The position numbers were made by a program, and so were the translations under genes. 64,000 bases of DNA. It comes from Ligustrum vulgare (taxonomy: Eukaryota; Streptophyta; Magnoliopsida; Lamiales; Oleaceae). The notes under the pieces were generated by a model. That model ran no database searches. It saw nothing but the letters and a program-made list of their open reading frames with translations, and was not told the origin of the DNA. Position 1 is the first letter of the stretch; each line of letters opens with the position of its first letter. This document shows positions 11,519 through 23,506 of the stretch, piece by piece. The stretch lies in the NCBI GenBank assembly GCA_963555705.1, contig OY743169.1, positions 875,501 through 939,500 of the forward strand, in the 5' to 3' direction.

Positions 11519-11934
11519 GGAATCCCAACAATCTAAATTCCTTGATTTTCGTGAACCGCATGATTAATTTGGGTAACCCATGCTCCTTGGAAAATGGGCT
11601 AATCAAAGCGCCATCCTTCAAAGGGAGAGACAAAACCGTTCAGCTACCACGGTGAATGCCACGCGCCGTGAAATGCTACCCTCCTCCCATTTCATGCATA
11701 TATTTCTTGGAAATAAATACCAATAGCCCCTCCGAATTGAATGCGCCACCTAGGAAATGCGCTTGCACGATCCTGGCCATCAGGGAGCGAAAATCCGAGG
11801 CGGAAGGTCGGTTATGATATGGATCCGAACCTTGCGTAAGGAATTTCATCATACACGACCATGAATGATCCCTTCGGATTAGAGCTGTAAAATCAAAGCA
11901 AATCCTACGTGACCATGAATGATCCCTTCGGATT

Positions 11935-11945
11935 TGAGGGACTAG
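11935..11945 (+). other. Polypurine tract of element A
   Basis: TGAGGGACTAG directly abuts the right LTR. The identical 11-mer abuts the LTRs of B (27790), C (36100) and D (41516), which identifies it as the plus-strand priming site. Confidence 0.75.
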
Positions 11946-12603
11946 TGTTGAATCCGGGCCCAAAGAAAGGTACAGTGATCCACCAGCGAAGGCCCAATAG
12001 TGGCCCAACGGACCTTGACCTACCGCTAAAGGCCTAAAGTATCACCTGGGATGATTGCCGAGGTGGTACGTCAAGCAAACCTCTTTAGCCGACCTGGTTA
12101 ACGCACCAGCCGATGTGCTTTATACTCAGCTGGGGTGCTTTATGGCGTTGACCAAAAGAGAGATGGAGTCAGTGATGGGACACTTCCTTTACCAAGACGT
12201 GACAGACGCCCATCCCCTACGAAATGTAGCAATGATTACGGTTGAAAAGCAAGGTTGTCACTTCCATGAGCTAGGGTGGTGACAAGTGTAAAGTATGTCA
12301 CGTGTCGTAATCCAATACAAGAAGTTCCTCTATAAATGAAGCACAATTGTCTCCAAGTTGGGGGTTAGCAATTTCTCACTCTTAACTCTATATTTCTCTC
12401 ACTCCCTTTTCTCTCTTCTACACATTTATATTTCCCGCACCCAATATATATTTGCCCAAAATGAGTACTGACTTAGGCATCGGAGTGCAAACGGGAGCCA
12501 CCTCGGCCCCCTTTGCAAACTGATTGTTTGTCACAGTGCGCAGGAGATCCACGTGTTCAAGAGGGAGGAGCTGAGACGTGTTGGTCCAAGGTCCATCCGG
12601 ATT
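11946..12603 (+). repeat. Right LTR of element A, 12 bp short
   Basis: Matches the left LTR through CCGGATT, then passes directly into AT-rich flank, so the last 12 bases are missing. TATA box at 12331-12338; micro-ORF at 12461-12523 intact. Confidence 0.88.
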
Positions 12604-13009
12604 AGATATAATTTAAAATGAATTAGATATTGAGGAAAAATAAAAAATAAAACTTTATATTTAATTTTTGATATGATTTACGGAAAATATATTTATAATT
12701 TGCTCTCACTTGTTAGCTTGCATTAAACTTCTCAACGTGATCTTTAATTTGATACCCATATTACATATTTTTCGATTTCAAAATAATACAATAATTATTA
12801 AAAGAATAATAATAAAATAGAAAAAATAGCATTTTGATGTTATTAATTGTATAACACGGATTTCAATACAATTAATGACACATGTAAAATAATAATTTCT
12901 AAAATATTTAATATAATATTTTTTAGCCAAAAAATTTCAAATTTAGATTTTTTTTTTTACGGGAAACTATGTGTGTATTTTTGTGACGGTTATTCTACTT
13001 TTATATATA

Positions 13010-14968
13010 CTAGTATTTCACCTGTACGATGCACGAAAGTTATTATCCACGAAATCGATTTCAATAAATATTCAAAAAATCCTAGTTTTATACATAATCA
13101 AAACATACAAATGCATAAAAAATGATTCTCTATTACAATAATTATTAGAATTTTAAAAAATAACATAAGTAATTCAAATGATTAAAAAAATCTTTGAATA
13201 GTAAACGTTAATTTATATATTTAAATAATAAATTATTATTAATTTCAATAATTTTAATAAATTATTAATAATTTCATTGAAAATGTAAATTAAGTAGTTT
13301 TTTAATAGTATATCACATTTGATGTAATATTATGTGCACGAATATTGATGCATGTGAATTATATTAGCATATTTCTCATAACTTTTGCATTTGCCTCTTG
13401 CATTCAACGTACTTTTTAATATTCATTCAAAAACATCAATCACAATAATTAAAAAAATAGTCAAAATATTTGAATTTAATCAATAAAACATTATTTGCAA
13501 AAATAAGTAGTCAAAATAATAATTTTGAAAATCTCGTGATTATAATAATACGACAACCGAGTAAAGTTGAATATTACAAAATTATACCAAAAATTATACC
13601 ATATAATCTTTGAAAATTATTAAAATTAAGAATGATTAAAAAATATTACTCATTCTATTAATATTATTAACTAAAAAAAATCAAAGCATTAACAATTCAA
13701 TATTAACATTTTTTAAATAACCTTTTTTATACATTATTTATAAGTAGCACATTTTTTCAAACCCACTTTTTAACTACATATTTTTTCAAAACTATTTTTC
13801 AACCACACATTTTTACCTCGAAACAAAAATATAGTTGCTGAACGAGGGTTATGTTGACCACAAAATCCGGTTGGACCTTGGATCAACACGTCTCAGCTCC
13901 TTCCTCTTGAACACGTGGATCTCCTGCGCACTAGGACAAACAATCAGCTTGGAAAGGGGGCCGAGGTGGCTCCCGTTTGCACTCCGATGCCTAAGTCAGT
14001 ACTCATTTCAAGCAAATATAAATTATGTGCGGGAAACATAAGTGTGTAAAAGAGAGAAGGGATAGAGAGTAAAATATTGAGTTAGAGTATTGGATTACCA
14101 ACCCTTTCCTTGGAGGCAAGCGTGCTCTATTTATAAAAGGTGTAATTATCTTAGATTGTGACATGTGTTATGCTTTATATATGGTAAGATCCTAACCCTT
14201 CATGAGGTAAACCATTTCTTTGGTTATAATCATTACTACATGTCATAGGGTTAAAACAACCATCAAATCCCTTTAAAGATGTTGTCACATCAAGCTGTCT
14301 TGTCACCTTTTCAGGGTACTCTCCTCGGCTTAGGAGTGCCTCGGCATAAGGGTACCTCGGCACAGCATCACCCCGGCATAGGTTACCTCGGCACAGCATT
14401 ATCCCGGCATAGGTTACCTCGGCATAACATCACCTCAGCATAGGGTCACCTCGGCATATAAGAATTCAGCAATTTTGGTATCCAAAGTTTTGACCTGTAG
14501 GTCATGATTAGGTGACTGGATGTTTTGTGGCTCCCCTGGTGGGCCCATATAGATGACGTGTCATGTCCAATTAGTCATGATCGTAACAGGTAAATTTATT
14601 AAAATATTTAATAATAATATATAGTATATGTTTTAGAAAATTTGAATTGTAATATTAAAGATAACAAATTATTTGACTATTAATAATTAAAACACAATTT
14701 AATTATTGATGGCTAGACATATGATTTATAATATTAAAAACAACAAATAAATTAAAAATCAATGATTAAATAATAATTTTAATGCTGATAATTAAAAGTA
14801 TTGATTGAACTCATTCAATATTAATGTTAATAATAAAAAAAATTATAATTATAACCAAAATATACAAATAACAATAACATCTTATTAATTATTTACCATA
14901 ATACTAAAACATAAAGAATTTAAGAATTAAATTTTGCCAAAATATCCTACTTTTATATATAGTACAGA
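13010..14968 (-). mobile_element. Helitron-like unit 2, carrying a solo LTR
   Basis: On the minus strand the 3' end shows a degenerate CGTGCATCGTACAGG hairpin followed by CTAG at 13010-13013. The 5' end begins TCTGTACTATATATAAAAG at 14968. Without the solo LTR at 13852-14588 the unit is about 1.2 kb. It aligns with unit 3 (for example 'ATAATTATTA' and 'TTGCATTTGCCT' phrases). No coding capacity. Confidence 0.5.
13852..14588 (-). mobile_element. Solo LTR of the D-type subfamily
   Basis: 737 bp; in its own orientation it runs TGTTACGATCATG to GTGGTCAACA. Flanked by GGTTA and GGTAA, a 5-bp target duplication with one change. No internal region is present, so it is a solo LTR left by LTR-LTR recombination. 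Its start matches the LTR of element D at 41527. The micro-ORF (13944-14006) is open and ends PFPS. TATAAATAG is visible near 14130. Confidence 0.85.
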
Positions 14969-15566
14969 TTTCCACCATTACGATGAACTGAAATTGCTAT
15001 TCGCAATATAGATAAGCATTTATAAAATTTAATGGTCGTACATAATTAATAAAAAAAAAAAAAATTTTTTTTATCACAACAATTATTAAAATTTGAAAAC
15101 AATATAAATAATTCAAATTATCGAAAACTTTATTGAATGATAAATGCAAATTTCATAGTTTTTTTAATTGTGCATCATGTTAGATATAATATTATGAGTA
15201 CAAATATTAATATTTGTTCAAGATATAAATATATATATTATAATTTCTGCATTTGCCTTACATATTTAACTTTTTCTCAATTTTCATTCAAAAATGACAA
15301 TAAATTATAAATATGTATTTAATCTTAACTCATCAAATATAGACAATTGAACAACATTGAAGATCAAGAAATTATTATATCATATAATCTTTGTACAATT
15401 ATTAAAATTAAAAATTATTAAAAAAAATATTAACTATTGTCTAGTATTTAGTATAAAATAATATTTGCATATATATATATATATATATAAAGGTAATAAA
15501 TGCATTCACACCAATTCACTTTACATTCACACTAACCAACTATTCTCCCTTTATATATAGTATAGA
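14969..15566 (-). mobile_element. Helitron-like unit 3
   Basis: The minus-strand 5' end is TCTATACTATATATAAAG at 15566, followed by host T. The 3' end abuts unit 2 at 14969 with a decayed hairpin (TTCATCGTAATGG). Together with units 1 and 2 this makes a head-to-tail series, each 5' end touching the next 3' end. Confidence 0.45.
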
Positions 15567-15665
15567 TTAAGATTAAGATATTAAGAATATTAAGATTAAG
15601 ATTAAGATAAGATTAAGATCCATTTCAAAAAAAAAAAAAAAATGATTAAGATTAAGATTAAGATT
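15566..15665. repeat. (GATTAA)n simple repeat
   Basis: Runs of GATTAAGATTAAG interrupted by a poly-A stretch. A reverse-complement version (CTTAAT) appears at 60580-60596 beside another Helitron-like unit, so it may belong to that family. Confidence 0.7.
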
Positions 15666-16111
15666 TTTACGCTAGTCAAGATACCAATAAAAGAGAATGC
15701 ATATAGTCATTTTTTGAGTTGTACACATTAATTCCGAGGTTAACATTCATGTAGAACAAGAATCTAAACAGTCAAAAAAGTATTATAGCACTAAAAAATA
15801 ACACACAAACACATTGTAGTTGCAAATATAATTCAATTTCAATTGCGTCTAAAGTTCAAGCTTGAGTAATTTGATCTAAATTATCAAATTAACTATATAC
15901 GAAATTTAATACTTCAATAAAATATTTATATGAAAATGGGTAGTTCGCACATATGATTATATTTTTTATACTTTATGTATCATTCTTTTTACTATTCAAA
16001 TATTAGAGATAATAATATTTCTATAATTTATACTCTTTTATACAACGAATGAACTAAAATAAAATTTAAATGATCTTCAATTATCAGAGTTATTATATGT
16101 TTCGACATAAT

Positions 16112-16139
16112 GTCGTGCATCACACGGGTGAAATACTAG
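16112..16139 (+). mobile_element. Helitron-type 3' terminus
   Basis: CGTGCATCACACGGG hairpin, then TGAAATA and CTAG followed by T at 16140. The matching 5' end was not found. Bases 16140-16405 hold only a short TCTA repeat and a segment ('AAGCATTAAATGTTATTTTC') resembling 60515-60540. Confidence 0.55.
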
Positions 16140-16410
16140 TGAAAATTACACAAAATAAGTTAGATGCATAAGTGTAAAAATGAATAAAGTTAAGGACCAT
16201 CATTATAGTTAAAATGTAGTGCATTTAACATTGTCAATAAAATTACCCGCTTAATCTATCTATCTATCTTCCCCACACACGCACACACACAAGTAGAGTT
16301 GGAGAGAGAGAAGCATTAAATGTTATTTTCCCCCAAAATGCACATACAATTTTTGGGAAAAAAAATTCAAATAAAAATAAAATAAAATAAAAATCCTTAT
16401 AGATAATATT

Positions 16411-16916
16411 TGTTGAGATCGCACCTAAAAATGGCACATTGGGCCGCCAGTGGAGGCCCAACGAGGGTCCATTGGACTTCCACCCATGACCAAAGTTTTA
16501 ATATCGCCCTGGATTAATGGTCGAGGTGGAAATGCACAGTCGCCCCTTCGGGCGAACTGGTTTTGTGTCTATCCGAGGTGCTTCATGCTTTGACGAGGTG
16601 TTTACAGTAACGCCTCAGCCGTAAGGATGGGACGAGACATGAAGTCAGAGATGTGACACCGCCTTTACTAAGATGTGACAGGCGCCCATCCCCTACAAAG
16701 TGTAGCAATGATTACAGTCAAAAAGCAAGGTTGTCACCTCCAAGAGCTAGGGTAAAGACAAGTGTAAAGCATGCCACGTGTCATGATCTGAGACAGCTGG
16801 TTCCACTATAAATATGGCACGCCACCTTCCAGGTAAGGGGTTAGCAATTTGATACTCTTAGCAAGATATCTCTCTCACTCCATTTTCTTTCTTCTACACA
16901 CTTTTATCTCCCGCAC

Positions 16917-16961
<45 letters not shown>

Positions 16962-17123
16962 GCTTAAAATGAGTACTGACTTAGGCATCGGAGTGCAAAC
17001 AGGAGCCACCTCGGCCCCCTTTGCAAGCTGATCGTTTGTCCTAGTGCGCAGGAGATCCACGTGTTCAAGAGGGAGGAGCTGAGACGTGTTGGTCCAAGGT
17101 CCAGCAGGATTTTTTGGTCAACA
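16411..17123 (+). repeat. Left LTR of element B
   Basis: 713 bp, TGTTGAGATC to GGTCAACA. TATAAATA at 16807-16814, CACGTG upstream of it near 16774, and a (TA)n run at about 16920-16960 that is longer than in the right LTR. The U3 half is clearly diverged from that of element A while the leader part with the micro-ORF (16969-17031, ending PFAS) is nearly the same. Confidence 0.93.
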
Positions 17124-17126
17124 TTT

Positions 17127-17144
17127 TGGCGCCGTCTGTGGAAA
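17127..17144 (+). other. Primer-binding site of element B
   Basis: TGGCGCCGTCTGTGGAAA, four bases after the LTR; same class as in element A with small changes at the end. Confidence 0.75.
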
Positions 17145-17234
17145 GCCATACTGCTAACCACAAGAACGCATGGTGAAAAGCTACACATAGAAAGGAAATC
17201 CTGAAAAAGGACGAGTCACCTCTTGCAAAAGAGT

Positions 17235-17600
17235 AGAGAACTGTAAAAACTTTGAAATACAAGTTTGTTCACCTTGAAAAAGGCGTAAAAGCTTTGAAAT
17301 ATAAGTTTAACAACCTTGAAAAAGGCATAAAAATTTTGAAACACAAGTTTGTTCACCTTGAAAAAGGCGTAAAAGCTTTGAAATATAAGTTTAACAACCT
17401 TGAAAAAGGCATAAAAACTTTGAAACACAAGTTTGTTCACCTTGAAAAAGGCGTAAAAGCTTTGAAATATAAGTTTAACAACCTTGAAAAAGGCAAAAAA
17501 CTTTGAAACACAAGTTTGTTCACCTTGAAAAAGGCGTATAACTTTGGAATATAAGTTTAGCAACCTTGAAAAAGGCTGTGAGCTTTGAAACAGAAGTCCA
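17235..17600 (+). repeat. 42-bp leader repeat of element B
   Basis: Alternating units with 'AAATATAAGTTTAACAACC' and 'CACAAGTTTGTTCACC', each followed by TTGAAAAAGGC. Two units make 84 bp, so the frame stays open over 17252-17506 (a lysine-rich KYKFNNLEKG pattern). Probably leader, not protein. Confidence 0.8.
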
Positions 17601-17644
17601 TTCATCTTTGAAAGACAAGATAAGATCAAGGAATTTCCCTAAAC

Positions 17645-19640
17645 ATGAACGAAAGCGATGGTGATATTAACCCTCGTAGGGAAAGAAATGGCCAACATAG
17701 CGAGGACGAGGTTCCTCAAGGACCTCATGAAAACACCAATGAGGGAGTAGAACAACCTAATCCACCACGCCGGCACCGTAATCGCCGCATGTTGCGAGAC
17801 ATGACTCGCATGGCGGCCCAAATGTTAGAAATGCAGAAGCAGCAAATAGAACAGACTTCCGTGATGAATGCCTATATGGCTAGAGGGTACATTGTGAATG
17901 AGCCTATGATACCTCCATAATACCCACAGCCACATTACTCACCATCCGAGGCGGCCACTGCCTCGTATTATTATCAAGATTCACAGGCATATGCCGAGGT
18001 GGAATTCGAGCCCTTCTACGAGGAAGGCCCGGAGCATGAAGCACACGTAGAGCCAGACCAGCTCCCGTCTAGACATAGGGAGGCCACGCCCGCAAAATCT
18101 GGCAGTGTCTTCAGCAGGATAGGAGGGCTATTCAGAGGCAGGCAAAGGGGTCGAAACAATGCAGCAGAGCCTAGAAATAGGCGGGAGCGACGAGCTGAAG
18201 AAGCCTTGTCGCATAGCCAAATGCATAGAGACCAACATGGCACGGGGGCAGAAAGGTTAGCTCCCACGCATGAGCCTATAAATAGGCAGGAAAGGAGAGT
18301 CGAAGCAGTTCAGACCAAATCTTGTAACGAGTTACCAACACTTGCAAGGCCAAACCATGGCCGCGTTTTGCTCCCGCAAAGGCAGGAGTACGTTCCACCA
18401 CCTTATGACCAGTACCGTGACTAAATGTACTCCGGTCACGACGAGAACAGCGAACTCCCGTCGTACGAGCTGGATGACGATGAGGAAACGAGTCCTTTCA
18501 CGGAGGGCCTCCGTAGGTGCCCAGTGCCTCACGACTTCGAAATGCCAGAAATAGCAAAATACTCTGGTCGAGGTGATCCTGACGATCATCTGTTAAACTA
18601 CCGTACTAGCATGGAAATAGCCGGGGCCACTCCGGCGCTAAAATGTAAAGCCTTTGCTTTAACTCTTGAGGGGAGTGCGATACGATGATATAAAAAAATT
18701 CCTTCCTGGCAACATCCACATTTGGAGAGATTTGAAAACGGCCTTTAAAAACGGCTTTGTTTCCTCCAGGCCTTGCCAGCTCCCACTCCAACGCCTTCAG
18801 GATCTGAGGCAAGGAAGGGACGAATCTCTGAAAAGTTACCTAGCCCGGTTTACTGAAGAGATGCACATTTGCGAAAACATCACTGAGGCAGAGATGTTTT
18901 CCAATTTGAAAGGAGGGCTGGATATGACCAACATGTACTGGAGGGACGTCCGAAGTAGATAACCAAAGGATTACAACGCCCTCGTAGACCTGATGAAGGA
19001 GGAGATTGTATCGGAGGAAATGGCTAGGGCCAGGGACAACCACCCCCACGGAAGATACAATCTTGGGTACTCTAATGAGGCAAGCCTCAAGAAAGGAGGA
19101 AACAAGGATAGGATCGGCGGCAACCGAGGTGGAGCGCCGCGTCCGTTTCCGGGGATGGGATCTAGCTTTGCAGCAGAAATTACGGAATCTATCCCCCACT
19201 TGCACTCCAATACCCCTTCTCATAATCCTCCCACGGCCCAAGGAAGGATGGAAAGTGGCCGAAGCGGGAAACAATCATGATTGGGGCTTACTGCGCCTAC
19301 CAAAGGTACTACGATCACGCTACAGAAGATTGCAGGGAAATCCACATATTAGCTGACCAAAAGGCGCAAGGGAGGAGGGCAAGTGACTTCTCCCCCGACA
19401 CGGGGAGAACTCAAAAATCCAGTGGTCAGAAGTTCAATCGAGCTGATAGGAGAGCTCCATGGAAGAACTCAACTAAGGAAAGGATAGACAATCGTCAAAG
19501 AGATAGGAACAAGGGCCAGGATACTGCCTCGGCGCATGCCAAAGATACAGGGGAACCACCTATGCCTGCTGCCGACCTTCCTATCCGTGAAATCGATACA
19601 ATACTGGGAGGCCCCCACCCAGGTGGGAATACAAACAACT
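17645..19640 (+). pseudogene. Gag of element B, broken
   Basis: Starts at ATG 17645 (MNESDGDINPRRE). In-frame stops at 17918, 18422, 18686 and 18960, plus frameshifts near 18690 and 19270. The capsid-like core (ALTLEGSAIR, FVSSRP, SLKSYLARFTEEM) is recognisable at about 18580-18960. A variant zinc-finger-like segment YCAYQRYYDHATEDC lies near 19290-19335, with a likely His changed to Gln. Length and order fit Tat-lineage gag. Confidence 0.85.
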
Positions 19641-19921
19641 CTCAAAAGAGGTATATAAGAGAGGCCAAGCAGCCCGCCAACGTGAATTACCATATCCATT
19701 CACACCCTGTTGGGATGCCTCGCACAGAATCTATCACATTCACCCAAGATGATGCTGTTGGAGTGCACTTCCCACACAACGACGCATTGGTTATTAGAGT
19801 AGTGGTGGCTCAGAATGGGTTATCACGGATGATGGTGGATGAACTTTTGATAAAATGGGGATCAGCACTCCACTCATTCCAGTCCCGGATCCAATATACG
19901 GATTCACGGGGGATAACATAA
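19640..19921 (+). pseudogene. Aspartic protease remnant of element B
   Basis: The stretch HNDALVIRVVVAQNGLSRMM is where a retroviral-type protease should begin, but the following VDELLIKWGSAL lacks the D-T/S-G active-site triad. The frame stops at 19919-19921. Read as an inactive protease. Confidence 0.6.
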
Positions 19922-19943
19922 CCCCAGAGGGTCCATAACCCTT

Positions 19944-21533
19944 ATGACTGAAGTAGGGCAAACGCCAACCCTCTCCAGAATCCCTATGGAATTCTTGGTG
20001 GTTGACAAAATCTCCTCCTATCATGGTTCAATTGGGAGGCCAGGTCTCATCGACTTGGGAGCTGTGAAGCATACGAAATACATTTGCATGAAGTTCCCCA
20101 CGGAGTATGGCGTTGCAACTGTAAGGGGGAGCCAAACCGAATCACGGGCCTGCTACACAAATGCAATCCGAAAATTTCAAGATCGAAGTTTGAACATGAT
20201 CAGCGACGTAGTCATGGCCGAGGCTGCTCCAGACCCTGAAAGATTGGGTGAAGGGCCTTCTGGAGATAAGGATGTTACGATGAGACTGGAGGAGGATTTA
20301 GCAGATCTAGACCCCAGAATGGCAGGTGACAATTGTCCCACCCCAGCCGAAAGGTTAGAATGCTTTGGCGTAGACCCACTTGATCCAATCAAAGAATTGC
20401 AGATCGGACTGGACTCACCGACCGAATACAAAAGTCAATTGAAGAGCTTCTTACTTCAAAACCTTGATGTATTCGCGTGGAAGCATGGTGACATGGTTGG
20501 GATTGATCCTAAAGAGGCCTGCCACAGACTCCAGCTGGATCCCCGAAGCCCTGGGCATAGACAAAACAGAAGGCCCATGAGTTCAGACAAGTATGAGGCT
20601 TTGAAAGACGAGGTCACAAAGCTATTGAAAAATGGCTTCATCAGAGAGTCCCGCTATCCGAAGTGGGTATCAAATCCTGTTTTGGTACCAAAAGACAATG
20701 GGAAACTGAGAGTGTGTATTGATTTTTCCAACTTGAACCAGGCATGTCCCAAAGACAGCTTTCCACTGCATCGAATCGATCAGTTGGTCGACTCCACGGT
20801 AGGACATGAGCTGCTAAGCTTCATGGATGCCTACTCCAGGTACAATCAAATCCCCATGTGCGAATCGAACGAGGAGCATACTTCATTTATCACAGATAGA
20901 GGACTCTATTGCTACAGAGCTATGCCATTTGGCTTGAAAAATGCGAGAGCTACCTATCAGAGGCTGGTAAACCGCATGTTTTCGGAACAATTGGGAAACA
21001 CCATGGAGGCATATGTTGATGACATGCTAGTCAAAAGCATGGTCGCCGCGGATCATATCCTCCATTTGTCAGAGACATTCGATGTTTTGAGGAAATATCA
21101 GATGAAACTCAACCCAACGAAGTGTGCTTTTGGAGTAGCATCTGGAAAATTCCTTGGATTCATGGTGAATAAGAGGGGAATCGAAGCCAATCCGGACAAA
21201 ATCAATGCTTTGTTAAACATGCAGTCGCCTCGAAATCCAAAAGAAGTGCAAAGCTTAATGAGGAGAATTGCGGCCTTGAATCGATTCGTCTCAAAATCCA
21301 CCGACAAATGCTTGCCATTTTTCAAGGTCCTAAAGGGGGGAAAGCGATTCCAATGGACACCGGAATGTGAGCAGGCTTTTTCCGACCAGAAAGCATCTTT
21401 GGGACGGCCCCCATTGCTATCAAAACCAAAGAATGGCGAGCCTCTCTACCTGTATTTGCCTGTATCCAAAGAGGCTTTAGCTCAGTATTGGTCAGAGAGG
21501 AGGATGGGAATCAGTTCCCAGTTTATTATGTGA
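19944..21533 (+). pseudogene. Reverse transcriptase of element B
   Basis: A 529-codon open frame. The RT core includes VLVPKDNGKLRVCIDF, FMDAYSRYNQI and the catalytic YVDDML at about residues 357-362, then KFLGFMVNKRGIEANP. The polymerase motifs look intact, but the frame is cut off from protease upstream and shifts into another frame near 21485 at the start of RNase H. Confidence 0.9.
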
Positions 21534-22245
21534 GTAAAGCCATGCTAGATGCCGAGACACGCTACCCAGATATGGAGAAACTTGCTCTCTCGTTAATAAC
21601 AACCTCTCGCAAACTTCGCCCCTACTTTCAGGCACACTCCATACGCGTGCTCACCAACTTTCCCATGAGACAAGTGTTGCAGAAGCAAGACGTATCTGGG
21701 AGGTTACTGAAATGGGTGATAGAAATCAGCCAGTTCGACCTACATTATGCGCCTCGGACCGCTGTAAAGGGCCAAGCGCTGGGGGTCTTCGTAGTCGAAT
21801 TCACACATCCACCGGAGGTCGAGATGGTAGATAACACAGATGACAGCCAAGAGTGGAAATTGTTCATTGATGGGTCCTCGGCTAATGGGCGATTCGGTGC
21901 GGGGATATTATCAGTAAGCCCAGAGGGGTTTAAACTACACAGTGCGATCCGATTTGAATTTAAAGCCTCAAACAATGTTGCTGAGTACGAGGCGTTATTA
22001 GCTGGGCGAAGACTTGCAAAAGCTTTGAAGGTTAAGTCCGTAGTGGGGAATAGCGATTCGCAGCTTGTTGTGAACCAATTCAATGAGCAATTTTCTGCCA
22101 AATAACCTTCTATGGTCGCTTACTTGAAGAAAGTAAGAGATTTGGCTGCGCACTTCGGAAAAATGGAGTTACAGCACATCCCCAGAACAGAAAATTTCAA
22201 CGCCGATGCTTTGTCCAAATTAGCAAGCAGCAGCGATTCAAAGTT
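21488..22245 (+). pseudogene. Dual RNase H region of element B
   Basis: The first part (NQFPVYYVSKAMLDAETRYP to LLKWVIEISQFDLHYAPRT) is the usual degenerate Ty3/Gypsy RNase H. The second (FIDGSSANG, NVAEYEALLAG, GNSDSQLVV, NADALS) has the D-E-D-D pattern of archaeal-like RNase H, a marker of the Tat clade. An in-frame TAA at 22103-22105 cuts the second domain. Confidence 0.85.
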
Positions 22246-22249
22246 ACAC

Positions 22250-23506
22250 AATCTAATCCCAGTTGAGCGCGTGTTGACTTCTTCTATTGAGCTGGGACCG
22301 GAGATTTTGGCAATCGAAGAAGAGGGATCCTGGATGAATCCCCTGATCGCCTATTTGAAGCATCAGACATTGCCAAACGAGCCAGAGGCAGCTCGAAAAT
22401 TGCAAAAATACTCTGCGAATTTTGTACTCTTGGATGACCTACTTTATAAGCGGAGTTACGCCTCCCCTTTACTGAGATGTGTGGGGCTAGAGGAAGGACG
22501 ATATGTAATGAGAGAAATCCATGAAGGCATATGTGGCAACCATGCCGGGGCGTTATCACTAGCTCGGAAAGCCTTCAAACAGGGATATTTTTGGCCTACC
22601 ATACCACATCAGCCGCGTCACAAGCTAACTGTGGTGACTAGCCCTTGGCCTTTTGCAAAGTGGGGGGTTGACATTATTGGTCCTATGCCTAGGGGTGCTG
22701 GTAACAGTTGCTTTGCGATAGTAGCAATTGATTACTTCACCAAGTGGGTCGAAGCGGAACCTTTGATGAGGATCACCGAGGCCAACACCACCAAGTTCAT
22801 TTGGAAGAATATCATATGCCGGTTCCGGATACCACACTCGTTGGTTAGTGACAATGCGAAACATTTCAAAAACAGAAGCGTTGATGAGTTATGTGACGAT
22901 TTGGGAATTAAGAAACTGTTCTCATCTCCACATCACCCGCAGGCCAACGGACAGGTCGAAGCTGTGAATAAGACCATAAAAAATACCTTGAAAAGGAAGT
23001 TGGAATTCAAAAAGGGCGCATGGGAAGATGAACTCCCACAGGTGCTATGGGCGCTTCGAACCACCTCGCACACTGCTACTAGTGAAACACCTTTCTCATT
23101 GGCATATGGAGCCGAGGCGGTATGCCCCGTTGAAATTGGGATCCCTTCGCTTCGTCAAATTCATTATGACGAAGTTAGGAACGAGGAAGCGCAAAGGGCC
23201 GGTTTAGATTTCCTTATGGAAAAACGGAGTGATTCCCAAGTGGTGATGGCCAGGTACCAGAAAAAGATGGCTCGATACTACAACAAAAGAGTGAAAAGTC
23301 GACGCTTTAATATTGGGGACTTGGTCCTTAAAAATGTTCTTCCTTCAACACAGGAACCAGGAGTAGGGACTCTAGGTCCTAACTGGGAAGGCCCGTACAA
23401 AGTAACCGCCGAGGTTGTACCAGGGACATATATGATTGAAGACTTGTCTGGGATGCCTTTATGTAATCCATGGAACACGGACCACCTTTGTCATTATTTT
23501 CAGTAA
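22250..23506 (+). pseudogene. Integrase of element B with a 60-bp deletion in the zinc finger
   Basis: Continues the open frame 22112-23506. Catalytic D (WGVDIIGP), D (VSDNAKHF) and E (GQVEAVNK) are present and the C-terminal domain runs to the TAA at 23504-23506. Compared with element A (6461-6530), 60 bases are missing after 22602, removing the CDKC half of the HHCC finger without shifting frame. Confidence 0.88.

Larger units (their letters stand above)
3490..12603 (+). mobile_element. LTR retrotransposon A (Ty3/Gypsy, Tat-like), internally deleted
   Basis: About 9.1 kb between two nearly identical LTRs (3490-4159 and 11946-12603). Order: LTR, primer-binding site, two tandem-repeat blocks, an integrase-only pol remnant, an intact antisense gene, polypurine tract, LTR. 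Gag, protease, RT and RNase H are missing. The integrase piece joins the repeat block abruptly near 6237, at the point matching 22376 of element B. The right LTR lacks its last 12 bases, so no target duplication can be read. Few LTR differences plus a large internal loss suggest it moved as an already deleted, non-autonomous element. Confidence 0.85.
2400..13009 (-). mobile_element. Helitron-like unit 1, interrupted by LTR element A
   Basis: On the minus strand a CGTGCATCGCACG hairpin followed by CTAG ends at 2400. The far end, at about 13009, reads on the minus strand as TATATATAAAAGTAG, like the 5' ends of the two following units. Removing retrotransposon A (3490-12603) leaves a unit of about 1.5 kb. 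The sequence beside the 2400 terminus matches that beside the plus-strand terminus at 62029, including 'ATCGGACATTGTATTTTTAC'. No Rep/helicase gene is present, so it is non-autonomous. The assignment of both ends to one unit is an inference. Confidence 0.45.

Noticed and set aside
17252..17506. Lysine-rich repeat protein in element B
   Set aside because: Lies in the untranslated leader and corresponds to a frame-shifted 40/41-bp array in element A.
17645..23506. Integrated pararetrovirus (caulimovirus-like) sequence
   Set aside because: LTRs, target duplication, primer site and an integrase after RNase H show an LTR retrotransposon; no movement protein or viral coat features were seen.
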